NCBI GenBank assembly: GCA_023393755.1
Contig: JAEXCA010000260.1
Coordinates: 1 to 19,104 of the forward strand
DNA length: 19,104 nt
Source of the DNA: Actinomycetes bacterium
GTDB taxonomy: Bacteria > Actinomycetota > Actinomycetes > Propionibacteriales > Propionibacteriaceae
Direction of reading: 5' to 3'
Numbering within the stretch: the first letter of the stretch is position 1; every line of letters starts with the position of its first letter. This document shows positions 1-7,437 of this stretch, one piece after another. The notes below the pieces were generated by a model. The model had not been told where the DNA came from. It searched no databases and was given only the letters and a program-made list of their open reading frames with translations. The position numbers and the translations under genes are program-made.

Positions 1-1
1 C

Positions 2-742
2 GGTTGGGCCGATACCGTGCTGGACGGCCGGGCCGGCGGTGGGCTGCGGCATGTGCTGCACGCCCTGGTCGCGCTGCTGCCGCACGACAGCGCCCAGGGC
101 CGGGTGACCGTGCCCCAGGTCGCGGACGCGGCCGGCCTGAGCAAGCGCTGGACGTCGACCAGGCTCGCGATGCTGGTCGACCTGGGCATCATCGCCTGGT
201 CGCCGGGCGGGGTCCGTCACGGCAAGCCGGAGCCCGGCTGGGTGCGGGTGTCGAAGACGGCGCTGTCGGCCCTGATCCGGCACGCCCGGGGGCACCTGGA
301 CCGCCGGCGGCGTCAACGCCGGCTGGACACCCGCGACCGGCTCGACCGGGCGGGCATCCGGCACGCCAAGACCCGCCGAAGAGCCCGATCCCCCTTGTCA
401 CCCCATGTGGAACTCAGTGCACCCCTCCCCCTAGAGGGAGAGGAACCGGGACGCGGTTCCGCGCCCGACAACCACCATTCCGACCCAGGAGTTGCCATGC
501 CCGAGCCCGTCACGCCCTGCCGGATCTGCCAGCGCACCCCCGAGCGGTGCGAGAGGTCTCAACGGAGGGTGCCTGTCGGCACCCGCCACCGTTACGAGGC
601 GTCCGCTCCCCGGTCCCACCAGCTGGTCATGCCCACCCACCCCGGGCGCCACCCGGGTCAACCGGCATCGAGGATGCCGTGGCGTCAGCTGGTCGCGGCG
701 GTCCAGGCCGAGGCTGCGGTCCTGCCGTTCGACGAGTCATGA
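2..742 (+). CDS. Winged-HTH phage DNA-binding protein, 5' end cut by window
   Basis: The frame is open from the first bases, so the start probably lies outside the window; the first internal GTG is at 17. Residues about 30-65 of the visible part form a helix-turn-helix with wing (VPQVADAAGLSKRWTSTRLA, then LVDLGIIAW), followed by a basic helix rich in Arg. The tail contains SPHVELSAPLPLEGEEP, similar to C-terminal segments of HTH replication/regulatory proteins on actinobacterial phages and integrative elements (recalled, not searched). The likely role is DNA binding in replication or middle-gene control. Beyond about residue 150 the composition is Pro/Arg-rich and may be poorly folded. An in-frame ATG at 497 has its own Shine-Dalgarno sequence, so the last 81 residues may also be made alone. 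The stop overlaps the next start (ATGA). The coding frame is well supported; the function is only class-level. Confidence 0.6.
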   Translation, partial: GWADTVLDGRAGGGLRHVLHALVALLPHDSAQGRVTVPQVADAAGLSKRWTSTRLAMLVDLGIIAWSPGGVRHGKPEPGWVRVSKTALSALIRHARGHLDRRRRQRRLDTRDRLDRAGIRHAKTRRRARSPLSPHVELSAPLPLEGEEPGRGSAPDNHHSDPGVAMPEPVTPCRICQRTPERCERSQRRVPVGTRHRYEASAPRSHQLVMPTHPGRHPGQPASRMPWRQLVAAVQAEAAVLPFDES

Positions 743-948
743 GCGGCGGCCTGGCCTGGTTCGACGAGTTCGCTGCTCAGTCCGACCAGCTGACCCACAC
801 GTCCGACCAGCTGATCCGCCAGCTGCGCACCCAGCGGCAGTCCGATGAGGTGGCGGCTGCGAGCAGCGCGGCCGTCCGTGCCCGGGTCGCGTTGCGGGAG
901 CTCCAGCGGCTCGGCCTGGCAGCTGGAACTCGTCGTGGCCTGGGCTGA
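739..948 (+). CDS. Small coiled-coil protein of unknown function
   Basis: I do not recognise this 69-aa protein. The ATG at 739 overlaps the stop of the preceding gene as ATGA, which argues for translational coupling and decides the start over the much longer open frame upstream, whose translation is Arg/Pro/Gly-rich like a shadow. The sequence starts MSGGLAWFDEFAAQSDQLTH and continues with repeated Asp-Gln-Leu and Ala/Leu spacing consistent with one long amphipathic or coiled-coil helix. It has no cysteines, membrane segment or catalytic motif. It sits between a DNA-binding protein and the HNH endonuclease, so a role in late-gene control or packaging is possible but unsupported. Confidence 0.5.
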   Translation: MSGGLAWFDEFAAQSDQLTHTSDQLIRQLRTQRQSDEVAAASSAAVRARVALRELQRLGLAAGTRRGLG

Positions 949-1297
949 CGGCCGCACGATCCACGCCCTGGCCGACCTGGTCACCGGCACCTACGGGTGG
1001 CGGTGCTGGCTGTGCTCCGAGCCGATCAGCCCGCTGGTGTCTCGCCGGCATCGTCGAGGCCTGTCGATCGACCACCAGGTGCCGAGGTCGAAGGGCGGCA
1101 CGGACGCGATCGAGAACCTGCGGCCGGCCCACCTCGGATGCAACAGCCGGCGCGGCAACCGGCCGCCGGCGCCGCCGCCGGCGCGCACGCCGGTCGAGGC
1201 GCCCGGTTTTTTCCGTCCCTACCCCCACGCCGACCCCGCCCTCCGTCGTGATTCTCTCTCAAACCGTCCAGAAAAAAGCCAGGAAACCCGGAAATGA
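935..1297 (+). CDS. HNH endonuclease next to terminase
   Basis: This is a zinc-stabilised HNH nuclease of about 120 aa. From the GTG at 935 the visible motif elements are a CWLC knuckle (Cys24, Cys27), the IDHQVPRSKGG strand with catalytic His47, Asn61 in IENLRPAH, and His66/Cys69 in HLGCNS. HNH proteins directly upstream of terminase genes are known parts of many phage packaging machines, where they support large-terminase cleavage at cos. The start is uncertain: an in-frame ATG at 845 exists but would overlap the previous gene by about 100 bases with an Arg/Ser-rich N-terminus, so I prefer GTG 935, which overlaps by 14 bases. The C-terminal 30 residues are low-complexity and end in ATGA overlap with the small terminase. 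Confidence 0.8.
   Translation: MAWADGRTIHALADLVTGTYGWRCWLCSEPISPLVSRRHRRGLSIDHQVPRSKGGTDAIENLRPAHLGCNSRRGNRPPAPPPARTPVEAPGFFRPYPHADPALRRDSLSNRPEKSQETRK
1205..1290 (+). other. Pyrimidine-rich, locally T/A-rich segment; candidate cos region
   Basis: Within the 3' end of the HNH frame lies a run beginning TTTTTTCC, followed by C/T-rich DNA and then a short A-rich stretch before the small terminase ribosome site (AGGAAA near 1281). The composition differs sharply from the flanking GC-rich coding DNA. In HNH-terminase phages the cos site usually lies near these genes, so this is a positional candidate only. I see no defined overhang or symmetric nick site that would prove it. Confidence 0.2.
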
Positions 1298-1602
1298 ATC
1301 AAGACGCGCTGATTCCGTCAGGAATAGCAGGAATGCCGAAAAGCGGCCTGGCCGAGGTCGCGGAAAAGCACGTCGCCCGGCTCCGCGAGATGAATGTGCT
1401 GCGTCCTGAGCACGAGCTCAGCGCCGCCCTGGTGCTGCACCTGGCCCAGATCGCCGGCATGACCGCACGCGGGTACGCCGCCGCCCAGGTGGCGCGCGAG
1501 CTCCGCGAGGCGATCGCCGCGTTGCCCGTCCCGGAGGAACCCGACGAGGGCGAGGACGACCTGGCGGCCGCGCTGGAGGGGCTGGTCCGTGCCACCGATT
1601 GA
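1294..1602 (+). CDS. Terminase small subunit
   Basis: This 102-aa protein is called mainly by position between HNH nuclease and large terminase, and by its size and helical make-up. Small subunits bind the packaging start site and load the large subunit on DNA. Residues about 18-75 are helical (VAEKHVARLREMNVL, then ALVLHLAQIAGMTARGYAAA, then VARELREAIAAL), followed by an acidic tail (EEPDEGEDD), a composition seen in small phage terminase subunits. The start ATG overlaps the HNH stop as ATGA and has AGGAAA about 8 bases upstream. The 3' end overlaps the large-subunit start by 14 bases, suggesting coupled synthesis. There is no family-defining motif, so the call leans on context. Confidence 0.7.
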   Translation: MNQDALIPSGIAGMPKSGLAEVAEKHVARLREMNVLRPEHELSAALVLHLAQIAGMTARGYAAAQVARELREAIAALPVPEEPDEGEDDLAAALEGLVRATD

Positions 1603-3049
1603 CCTCTTCCGCTACGCGACCGCCGCGACCCCCGGCGCCGTGCACGAGCAGGACGCGCTGCGCGCTATTGCCCGCATGACCGGCACGCCTTTTATGCCGT
1701 GGCAGGACCACGTTGCGCGGGTCTCGACAGAACATCATCCGGAAATCCCGAACCAATACCGGTATCCGATCGTGATTGTCACCGTGCCCCGGCAGGCCGG
1801 CAAAAGCCAGGAATTCACCGTGGTGCAGCTGGAGCGGTCGGTTCGCCGCCGCCGGCACCTGACCTACACCACCGCCCAGACCGGCCTCTCGGCGCGGGAC
1901 CTGTGGCGCACCGGCGTGCTGGCCGTGGTCGACCCGCCGACCGCTGACGAGCTCGGCACCGAGGTCAACCGGCTCCTGGCCCGCCGGGTCCGCAAGGTCA
2001 GCAACGGCGCCGGCGATCCCGGCGTCCGGTTCACCAACGGGTCGTTCATCGCGCCGTACGCGCCCGGCCCGAAGGCCCTGGACGGCAAGCGCAAGGTCGG
2101 GCTCCTGGGCGTCGACGAGGCGTTCGCTTTCGACGACGCCGGCGGGTCGGCGCTCATGGGCTCGATCGGCCCGACCCAGACCGTCGCCGAGTGGCGGCAG
2201 CTGTGGATCTTCTCCACCAAGGGCGGCCGGCGGTCGACCTGGTTCAACGAGTGGCTCCGCAAGGGCCGGCTCGCCGTGCTCGACCCGGACGCCGACATCG
2301 CGTTCTTCGAGTCCTCGGCCGAGCCCGGGTGCGATCCCGAGGACCCCGCCAGTCTGGCGTTCCACCCGGCGATCGGGCACACGGTCACGCTGGCGTCGCT
2401 GTGGGCCGACCGGTCGAAGTACAGCCTGGTGGAGTGGAAGCGCGGCTACCTCAACCTCGACGCCGAGGACGACGCGACCGCCTACGAGCTCGACCCCGAG
2501 GTGCTGAGCGCCCTGGCCGGCGTCGACCCCGCCACCATGCCCGCCCTGGCCGACGTCGCGATCGGCGTCGACCTGGCCGTCGACCGCAGCGCCGCCACGA
2601 TCATCGCGGCCTGGCCCGACCCCGACCAGCCCAACGCCGTCCTCGTCCAGGTGCTGGCCAGCCGGCCCGGCATCGGCTGGGTGCCCGACGCTCTCGACGA
2701 CCTCCGCCGCGCCGGCGTCCGGTTCATGCTGGCCGACCCGACCGGCCCGACCCGGTCGCTGATCGCCGATCTGGCGGCCCTGGACGACCCGATCTACCTC
2801 ACCGTCCAGACCGCCCGCGACTACGGCTCGGCGTGTCAATGGACGCTTGACGCCGTCGCGGCCGGCCGGCTCCACCACGACGGCACCAGCACCCTCGTCG
2901 AGCAGGCCGCCGCGCTGGTCACCCGCAACCTCGGCGGCGTCAAAGCATTCGACGCCGACCGGTCCGAGGGCCAGATCGACGCGCTGCGGGCCCTCGCCAT
3001 CGCCGCCCACTACGCCGCCACCCGCCCACTCACGATCCAGGTGTTCTGA
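1589..3049 (+). CDS. Terminase large subunit
   Basis: This is the packaging ATPase and nuclease that pumps DNA into the prohead, 486 aa from a GTG start. The ATPase domain shows a Walker A-like VPRQAGKSQ (residues about 66-74, Lys72), Walker B GLLGVDEA (Asp176-Glu177) and a coupling motif IFSTKGG (about 208-213). The RNase H-like nuclease domain follows, with IGVDLAVD (Asp328), MLADPTG (Asp383) and a C-terminal acidic pair near Asp457/Asp464 (EGQIDALRALA). Length and domain order are normal for siphovirus terminases, so the gene looks intact. The GTG at 1589 is chosen because it is the first start and overlaps the small subunit by only 14 bases. The stop shares one base with the next ATG (TGATG). 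Confidence 0.95.
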   Translation: MPPIDLFRYATAATPGAVHEQDALRAIARMTGTPFMPWQDHVARVSTEHHPEIPNQYRYPIVIVTVPRQAGKSQEFTVVQLERSVRRRRHLTYTTAQTGLSARDLWRTGVLAVVDPPTADELGTEVNRLLARRVRKVSNGAGDPGVRFTNGSFIAPYAPGPKALDGKRKVGLLGVDEAFAFDDAGGSALMGSIGPTQTVAEWRQLWIFSTKGGRRSTWFNEWLRKGRLAVLDPDADIAFFESSAEPGCDPEDPASLAFHPAIGHTVTLASLWADRSKYSLVEWKRGYLNLDAEDDATAYELDPEVLSALAGVDPATMPALADVAIGVDLAVDRSAATIIAAWPDPDQPNAVLVQVLASRPGIGWVPDALDDLRRAGVRFMLADPTGPTRSLIADLAALDDPIYLTVQTARDYGSACQWTLDAVAAGRLHHDGTSTLVEQAAALVTRNLGGVKAFDADRSEGQIDALRALAIAAHYAATRPLTIQVF

Positions 3050-3318
3050 TGCGCATCACCATCGACCGAGGCCACCACACCCGCCTGCCGCTGTGCTCCT
3101 GCGGCTGGCGAGGCCAGACCACGACCAGCGAGCAGTCGGCCCGCCAGCAGTGCGTCGACCACGAGCTCCGCGTGCACCCCGGCTCCCACCGGGCCCGCAA
3201 CGCCGCCCGGCAGAAGCGCCACCGACTCGCCGGCGATTCGCGGAATGTCACACCCCCTGCCCCACCATCGCCCACATGCCGAACCCGATCGCCCGAGCCG
3301 CCGCCGCTCTCGGCCTGA
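3049..3318 (+). CDS. Small Zn-ribbon-like protein
   Basis: This 89-aa protein is not assigned to a family. The ATG uses the last base of the terminase stop (TGATG), so it is probably translated by re-initiation. The N-terminal 40 residues carry LCSCGWRG (Cys16, Cys18) and QQCVDHEL (Cys35, His38), which could bind one zinc ion; the middle is basic (HRARNAARQKRHR), suggesting nucleic-acid contact. The last 20-25 residues are Pro-rich and overlap the portal start by 43 bases, so the natural C-terminus may be poorly conserved. Small zinc proteins between terminase and portal occur in actinophages; no function is claimed. Confidence 0.5.
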   Translation: MRITIDRGHHTRLPLCSCGWRGQTTTSEQSARQQCVDHELRVHPGSHRARNAARQKRHRLAGDSRNVTPPAPPSPTCRTRSPEPPPLSA

Positions 3319-4400
3319 TCGTCCGCGACGATCCCGCCCCGCCGGCCGCCCCGATCACCATCCCAGCCCGCGACCAGATCGGCCCCGACTCCGCGTTGAG
3401 CATGATCGCCGTCTACCGGGCCGTGCAGCTCCTGGAGCTCGGCGTCGCCGGCCTGTCCATCGACGTCTGGCGCGGTCGGCAGCTGCTCGACCGGCCCTCG
3501 CTGATCCGCAAGCCCGACATCGACATGCGGCTCCGCCAGTGGCTGAAACTGAACATCGGCTCGCTGGCGCTGCGCGGCAACGCCTACTGGCGGATCAAGA
3601 CCAATGACCAGGGCGTGACCGCCAACGTCAAGGTCCTGCCGCCGCACAAGTGCTCACTCCGCAAGGACGGCACCCTGTCCGTCGCCGGCGAGGCCCGGCC
3701 GCTGCGGCCCGACGAGTTCCGCCACCTCGGCCTGCTGCGCATCCCCGGCCGGCTCGACGCGCTCGGCCCGATCCAGGCCGCCCGCGAAGAGCTCGCCGGC
3801 GCCCGCGAGGTGAGCCGCTACGGCGCCGAGTTCTTCAACTCCGGCGACGTGCCCACCGGCCTGCTGACCTCCGACCAGCCGCTCACCAAGGCCGAGGCCG
3901 ACCAGGCCAAGGCCGCCTGGCAGGCCCGCGAGAAGCGCGAGGTCGCCGTCCTGGGCAAGGGGTTGAGCTACAGCCCGGTGCTGCTGTCGCCCGAGGACGC
4001 CCAGTTCATCGCGACCCGCCAGTTCGACACCACCGCGATCGCCCGACTGTTCGGCGTGCCGGCCCACCTGCTCCTGGCCGTCATCGAGGGCAAGTCCATG
4101 ACCTACACCAACATCAGCCAGGCCGACCTCACGTTCGTCCGCTGGTCGCTCGGCGACTACTTCGGCGAGATCGAGGACGCCCTGTCGTCGGTGCTGCCCG
4201 GCCAGCAAGAGGCCCGGTTCAACCTCGACGGCATCCTCCGCCCCGACACCGCCAGCCGCTACGCCGCCCACCAGCTCGGCATCACCGCCGGCTTCCTGCT
4301 GCCCTCCGAGGCCCGCGACATCGAGGGCCTGCCCGAAATCCCCGGCATCGACGACCGGCCCCGCCCCACCCAACCCGCACCCGTAGAGGACCAAGCATGA
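3276..4400 (+). CDS. HK97-family portal protein
   Basis: The portal is the dodecameric ring at the capsid vertex through which DNA enters and leaves. The 374-aa product starts MPNPIARAAAALGL; the frame is open upstream but there composed of Pro/Arg/Ser shadow sequence, so ATG 3276 is chosen although no good ribosome site precedes it. Recognisable portal segments in order: MIAVYRAVQLLELGVAGL (about 40-60), LRGNAYWRIK (about 100), a wing segment with VLPPHKCSL, REVSRYGAEFFNSG (stem), GLSYSPVLLSPEDAQFI, and AIARLFGVPAHLL with Tyr/Thr/Asn-rich ISQADLTFVRWSLG. The length is typical of the family. It overlaps the protease-capsid start as ATGA. Confidence 0.92.
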   Translation: MPNPIARAAAALGLIVRDDPAPPAAPITIPARDQIGPDSALSMIAVYRAVQLLELGVAGLSIDVWRGRQLLDRPSLIRKPDIDMRLRQWLKLNIGSLALRGNAYWRIKTNDQGVTANVKVLPPHKCSLRKDGTLSVAGEARPLRPDEFRHLGLLRIPGRLDALGPIQAAREELAGAREVSRYGAEFFNSGDVPTGLLTSDQPLTKAEADQAKAAWQAREKREVAVLGKGLSYSPVLLSPEDAQFIATRQFDTTAIARLFGVPAHLLLAVIEGKSMTYTNISQADLTFVRWSLGDYFGEIEDALSSVLPGQQEARFNLDGILRPDTASRYAAHQLGITAGFLLPSEARDIEGLPEIPGIDDRPRPTQPAPVEDQA

Positions 4401-5962
4401 CCCAGATCCCCGAGCTCCGGCACGCCATCATCGAGGTCCGCGCCGGCGACACCGACTCCCGCGAGTTCACCGGCATCGGCGTTCCCTACGGCGACGTCGT
4501 CGAGTGGTGGTCGAGCTTCTTCGAGTGCTTCGACCCCGGCAGCGTGCACCTGGCCGACGACGTCCCGCCCCTGGTGCTGTGGCAGCACGACAGCAAGATG
4601 CCGATCGGCACCATCCTCGCCGGCCGGGACACCGCCGCCGGCTTCGAGATCACCGGACGGCTGTCGACCACACCCGACGCCCAGACCGCCTACACCCTGC
4701 TCAAGGACGGCACCGTCACCCGTCTGTCGATCGGGTTCATCCCGCGCGCCTGGGAGGACGTCGTCGTCGACGGCGTCACCACCCGCCACTACACCGACGT
4801 GATCGCCCGCGAGTTCTCGCTGGTGTCGTTCCCGTTCTACCCGACCGCATCCATCACCGACGTCCGCAACGAACCCACAAAGGAAGGACCGGCTATGCCG
4901 ACCGACACCATCACGCCCGAGGACCTGACCGAGGTCCGCCAGTCCATCGAGGACCTGACCCGCAGGTTCGACACCTTCACCCCGACCCCGCCGACCCCGC
5001 CCGTCGACAACCGCAGCGCCGGCGAGGTCCTGAAGGCCCTGGTCGCCGGCGACAGCGACACGATCCGCGCCTACGAGGAGATGCTGGAGCGCGCCTACGA
5101 GGGCGGCACCAGCGCCGACGCGATCCTCAAGCCCGGCTGGGTCGGCAACCTGGTGCGGATCTTCGACGCCAGCTCCGGCGTTCTCGCCGAGACGTTCTCC
5201 ACCGGCCCGCTGCCCGACGCCGGGATGAGCATCGAGTTCGCCGAGCTCGACACCAACTCGATCGCCGTCAACGAGCAGGCCGCCGAGGGTGACGACATCA
5301 CCATGGGCAACGTCAAGATCACGACCCGCACCGCGCCGGTCAAGACCTTCGCCGGCGGCACCCAGCTCACCCGGCAGGAGATCGAGCGGGCCACCGTGGG
5401 CGTCCTGGACACCTCGCTAGAGGCGCTGGCCATGGCCGCCGGCATCCGCAAGAAGCTCGTCCTGCGGGCCGCCTACAACGCCCTGGTCGCGCAGCGCCAG
5501 GCGATCGCCGACGACGCCGGCGTGCTGCCCCTGGGCGCCACCCTGGCCGCCAGCACCGTCGACCACTGGGAGAACCTGCTGATCGACGCCGCGATCCGGT
5601 TCGAGCTGAACGGCCTGCCGCTGGAGAAGCTGCTGGCGTCCAAGACCGTGTTCAAGAAGCTCCGGTCTCTGACCGTGGCCGGCGAACGTGTGTTCAAGGT
5701 CGCCGAGGACAATCACTCCGGCACGCTGAGCCTGCCCGGCCTGTCCGGCCAGTTCGCCGGCCTGCCCGTCCGCCTCGACACCGGCCAGCTGGCCGACGCC
5801 GCGACGTTCTGCAACAGCCGCGCGATCCGGCAGCGCGACAGCGCCCTGGTGTCGCTGTCCGACGAGAGCATCGTCAACCTGTCCAAGACGTTCGCGGTCT
5901 ACCGGTACGGTGCCGTGGCGGCCGAGATCCCCGCCGGCGTCGTCCCGGTCAAGCTCGCCTGA
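4397..5962 (+). CDS. Fused HK97-type prohead protease and major capsid protein
   Basis: One 521-aa frame encodes two usually separate proteins. Residues 1-160 are an S78-type prohead protease: GIGVPYGDVVE, LVLWQHD with catalytic His64, VTRLSIGF with nucleophile Ser111, and AREFSLVSFPFYP with a probable third residue Glu139. After a linker with ITPEDLTEVRQSIEDLTRR (scaffold-like coiled coil) and a Thr/Pro-rich hinge comes an HK97-fold capsid domain (about 215-521) with GGTQLTRQEIERA, a spine helix and GAVAAEIPAGVVPV near the end. The protease presumably cleaves itself free during prohead maturation. The start at 4397 overlaps the portal stop as ATGA with AGAGGA upstream. An in-frame start at 4895 with a strong ribosome site could make capsid without protease. 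A sequencing error removing a stop is unlikely because the frame is coding throughout. Confidence 0.9.
   Translation: MTQIPELRHAIIEVRAGDTDSREFTGIGVPYGDVVEWWSSFFECFDPGSVHLADDVPPLVLWQHDSKMPIGTILAGRDTAAGFEITGRLSTTPDAQTAYTLLKDGTVTRLSIGFIPRAWEDVVVDGVTTRHYTDVIAREFSLVSFPFYPTASITDVRNEPTKEGPAMPTDTITPEDLTEVRQSIEDLTRRFDTFTPTPPTPPVDNRSAGEVLKALVAGDSDTIRAYEEMLERAYEGGTSADAILKPGWVGNLVRIFDASSGVLAETFSTGPLPDAGMSIEFAELDTNSIAVNEQAAEGDDITMGNVKITTRTAPVKTFAGGTQLTRQEIERATVGVLDTSLEALAMAAGIRKKLVLRAAYNALVAQRQAIADDAGVLPLGATLAASTVDHWENLLIDAAIRFELNGLPLEKLLASKTVFKKLRSLTVAGERVFKVAEDNHSGTLSLPGLSGQFAGLPVRLDTGQLADAATFCNSRAIRQRDSALVSLSDESIVNLSKTFAVYRYGAVAAEIPAGVVPVKLA
4880..4897 (+). promoter_or_regulatory. Internal ribosome site and start for capsid-only product
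   Basis: Inside the protease-capsid gene, AGGAAGGA lies 6-7 bases before an in-frame ATG at 4895 (Met167, sequence GPAMPTDTITPED). It is the strongest Shine-Dalgarno match in the head module, stronger than that of the full-length start. Initiation here would give a 355-aa scaffold-plus-capsid protein, so capsid could exceed protease in amount, as nested genes do in lambda-like heads. That function is inference. Confidence 0.6.
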
Positions 5963-5964
5963 TC

Positions 5965-6294
5965 ATGACCGACACCCCGATCGAGGCCCGCAAGACGGCG
6001 GCCGCCCTGGCGACCTACGTCAAGGCCGACGCCGGCGACAGCGCCTACGTGGCCGACTGCTGGGCCGAGGCCGTCCAGCTGGTCGCCGACTACGTCGGCG
6101 CCGTCCAGCTGCCGGCCACGGTCCTCGATCGGGCGATCCTGGAGGTCGGCAGCGAGCTCTACCACCGCCGGCAGGCGCCGAACGGCGTGGCCCAGTTCAC
6201 CGGCCTGGACGGGTCGCCGATCCGGATCGCCCGCGATCCCATGGTCAGCGCCTACCCGATCCTGGCCCGCCACCTAGGGCCGGGGATCGCATGA
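5965..6294 (+). CDS. Head-tail connector (gp6-like) protein
   Basis: This 109-aa protein follows the capsid after two bases. The sequence is helical (ARKTAAALATYVKADAGD, then AVQLVADYVGA, then LDRAILEVGSELYHRRQAP), ending in a segment RIARDPMVSAYPILARHLG. The length, the DSAYVADCWAEA-type helix and the place right after capsid fit the HK97 gp6/connector family that forms the ring below the portal. I see no catalytic or metal motif. It overlaps the next gene as ATGA. Assignment rests on pattern and position. Confidence 0.7.
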   Translation: MTDTPIEARKTAAALATYVKADAGDSAYVADCWAEAVQLVADYVGAVQLPATVLDRAILEVGSELYHRRQAPNGVAQFTGLDGSPIRIARDPMVSAYPILARHLGPGIA

Positions 6295-6653
6295 GCCTGC
6301 ACGACGAACGGCAGACGATCGCCGGCCTGCTCGGCGGCCACCCCAACGTCCCGGAGCGGGTCTCGCCGCCCGCCGAGGGCGCCATGACCGTCCTGCAGGC
6401 CGGCAGCCCGTACCTGACCCCCGGCAGCGCCTATGGCCGGTTCCTGGCCCGCTGGGAGGTCTTGGTGATCCTGCGGCCAGGAGCGTCGGCCACCATCCAG
6501 GACGAGCTCGACTCCGCCGCCGAGGACGCCGTCGTGGCCCTCGTCAACGGCGGCTTGACGGTCGAGTCCGTGTCGCAGCCCTACCCACTGGCCGCCGCCG
6601 GCGCCCAGTACCCCACTGTCCAGATCACCTGCACGAAAGAGATCGAGCTATGA
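6291..6653 (+). CDS. Tail terminator / tail completion protein
   Basis: This 120-aa protein starts at ATG 6291, overlapping the connector stop as ATGA. Its second half has the alternating strand-helix pattern of tail terminators (gpU-like): GRFLARWEVLVILRPGA, IQDELDSAAEDAVVAL, GLTVESVSQPYPLAAAGAQ, YPTVQITCTKEIEL. Such proteins cap the tail tube and make the joint to the head. No enzyme motif is seen. It ends in an ATGA overlap with the tail tube gene, consistent with stoichiometric production in one late operon. Minor tail protein of other type is the alternative. Confidence 0.6.
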   Translation: MSLHDERQTIAGLLGGHPNVPERVSPPAEGAMTVLQAGSPYLTPGSAYGRFLARWEVLVILRPGASATIQDELDSAAEDAVVALVNGGLTVESVSQPYPLAAAGAQYPTVQITCTKEIEL

Positions 6654-7057
6654 GCAAGCGCATCAAGGGCCAGGCCCTCTCCCTCAGCTTCGACGGGGAG
6701 GACCACTGGGCCGACATGACCGAGGCCATCCTCGACAACGAGGAGGCCAAGGGCGACGTGACCACGTTCGCCGACGCGGCCGCCGGCGGCGAGGCCCGCC
6801 AGCACTTCATCTCCGTGACCGCCGTCCAGTCCACCGACCCGACATCGTTCTGGTCGATGGTGTGGGACTACTCCGGCGAGATCGTGCCCTACGTCTACGC
6901 GGTGCACGGCAACGCCGTCCCGGCCGCCGACCGGCCGCACATGACCGGCACGGTCAAGATCCCGCCCAAGCCGAAGCTGGGCGGCGGCGCCAACTCCACC
7001 TACACCTTCCAGGTGCGGTTCGACTGCCAGGAAGAGCCCACCAAGGTCACCGCGTAG
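6650..7057 (+). CDS. Major tail protein (tail tube)
   Basis: This 135-aa, beta-rich protein starts MSKRIKGQALSLSFDGEDHW and shows the features of small siphovirus tube proteins: an N-terminal strand pair, TTFADAAAGGEARQHFISVT in the middle and a terminal strand YTFQVRFDCQEEPTKVTA. It is expected to form stacked hexameric rings around the tape measure. It lies just upstream of the gp10-like and chaperone genes. The start overlaps the previous stop (ATGA), and the stop TAG shares a base with the next GTG start. The call depends on size, composition and position before the tail chaperones. Confidence 0.72.
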   Translation: MSKRIKGQALSLSFDGEDHWADMTEAILDNEEAKGDVTTFADAAAGGEARQHFISVTAVQSTDPTSFWSMVWDYSGEIVPYVYAVHGNAVPAADRPHMTGTVKIPPKPKLGGGANSTYTFQVRFDCQEEPTKVTA

Positions 7058-7437
7058 TGCCGGACAACACCGCCGCCGTCCGGGTCGACGGGCTCCGCGA
7101 GCTCAACCGGGCACTCGGCAAGGCCCAGGCGGACGCGGGCGACCAGAAGGAGCTCATGCACGAGCTCGGGATGATCGTCGTCCGCGCCGCCCGGCCCCCG
7201 GTCCTCAACGGCGACCTGGCGGCGTCGATCCGCGCCGGCCGGGGCAAGACCAAGGCCGTGATCCGGGCCGGCGGCGCCAGGGCGCCCCACGCGGCCGTCC
7301 AGCACTACGGCTGGCCGGCCCACAACATCGAACCCAAACCATTCCTGACCGACGCCTTGACGTCGCGGACCGCCGAAATCGTCGAGGCATTCGACAAGGG
7401 AATGGGCGAAATCCTCAGAAAGAACGGACTGATATGA
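7057..7437 (+). CDS. HK97 gp10-like neck/minor tail protein
   Basis: The 126-aa product from GTG 7057 shows the common gp10-like layout: an N-terminal helix (VRVDGLRELNRALGKAQAD), a basic middle (APHAAVQHYGW) and a C-terminal NIEPKPFLTDAL followed by a helix (IVEAFDKGMGEIL). The PKPFLTDAL segment is the family's hallmark 'PFL..A' element. These proteins usually sit between connector and tail terminator and help join head to tail. Here the gene lies after the tail tube gene, an unusual position. GTG is chosen because it directly overlaps the preceding stop and no other start fits. The last 120 bases use more A/T-ending codons than surrounding genes. Confidence 0.65.
   Translation: MPDNTAAVRVDGLRELNRALGKAQADAGDQKELMHELGMIVVRAARPPVLNGDLAASIRAGRGKTKAVIRAGGARAPHAAVQHYGWPAHNIEPKPFLTDALTSRTAEIVEAFDKGMGEILRKNGLI

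Noticed and set aside
1418..3010. 530-aa open frame on the minus strand over the large terminase
   Set aside because: The translation is Gly/Val/Arg/Ala-rich without motifs, a typical antisense shadow in GC-rich DNA, while the plus strand has all terminase motifs.
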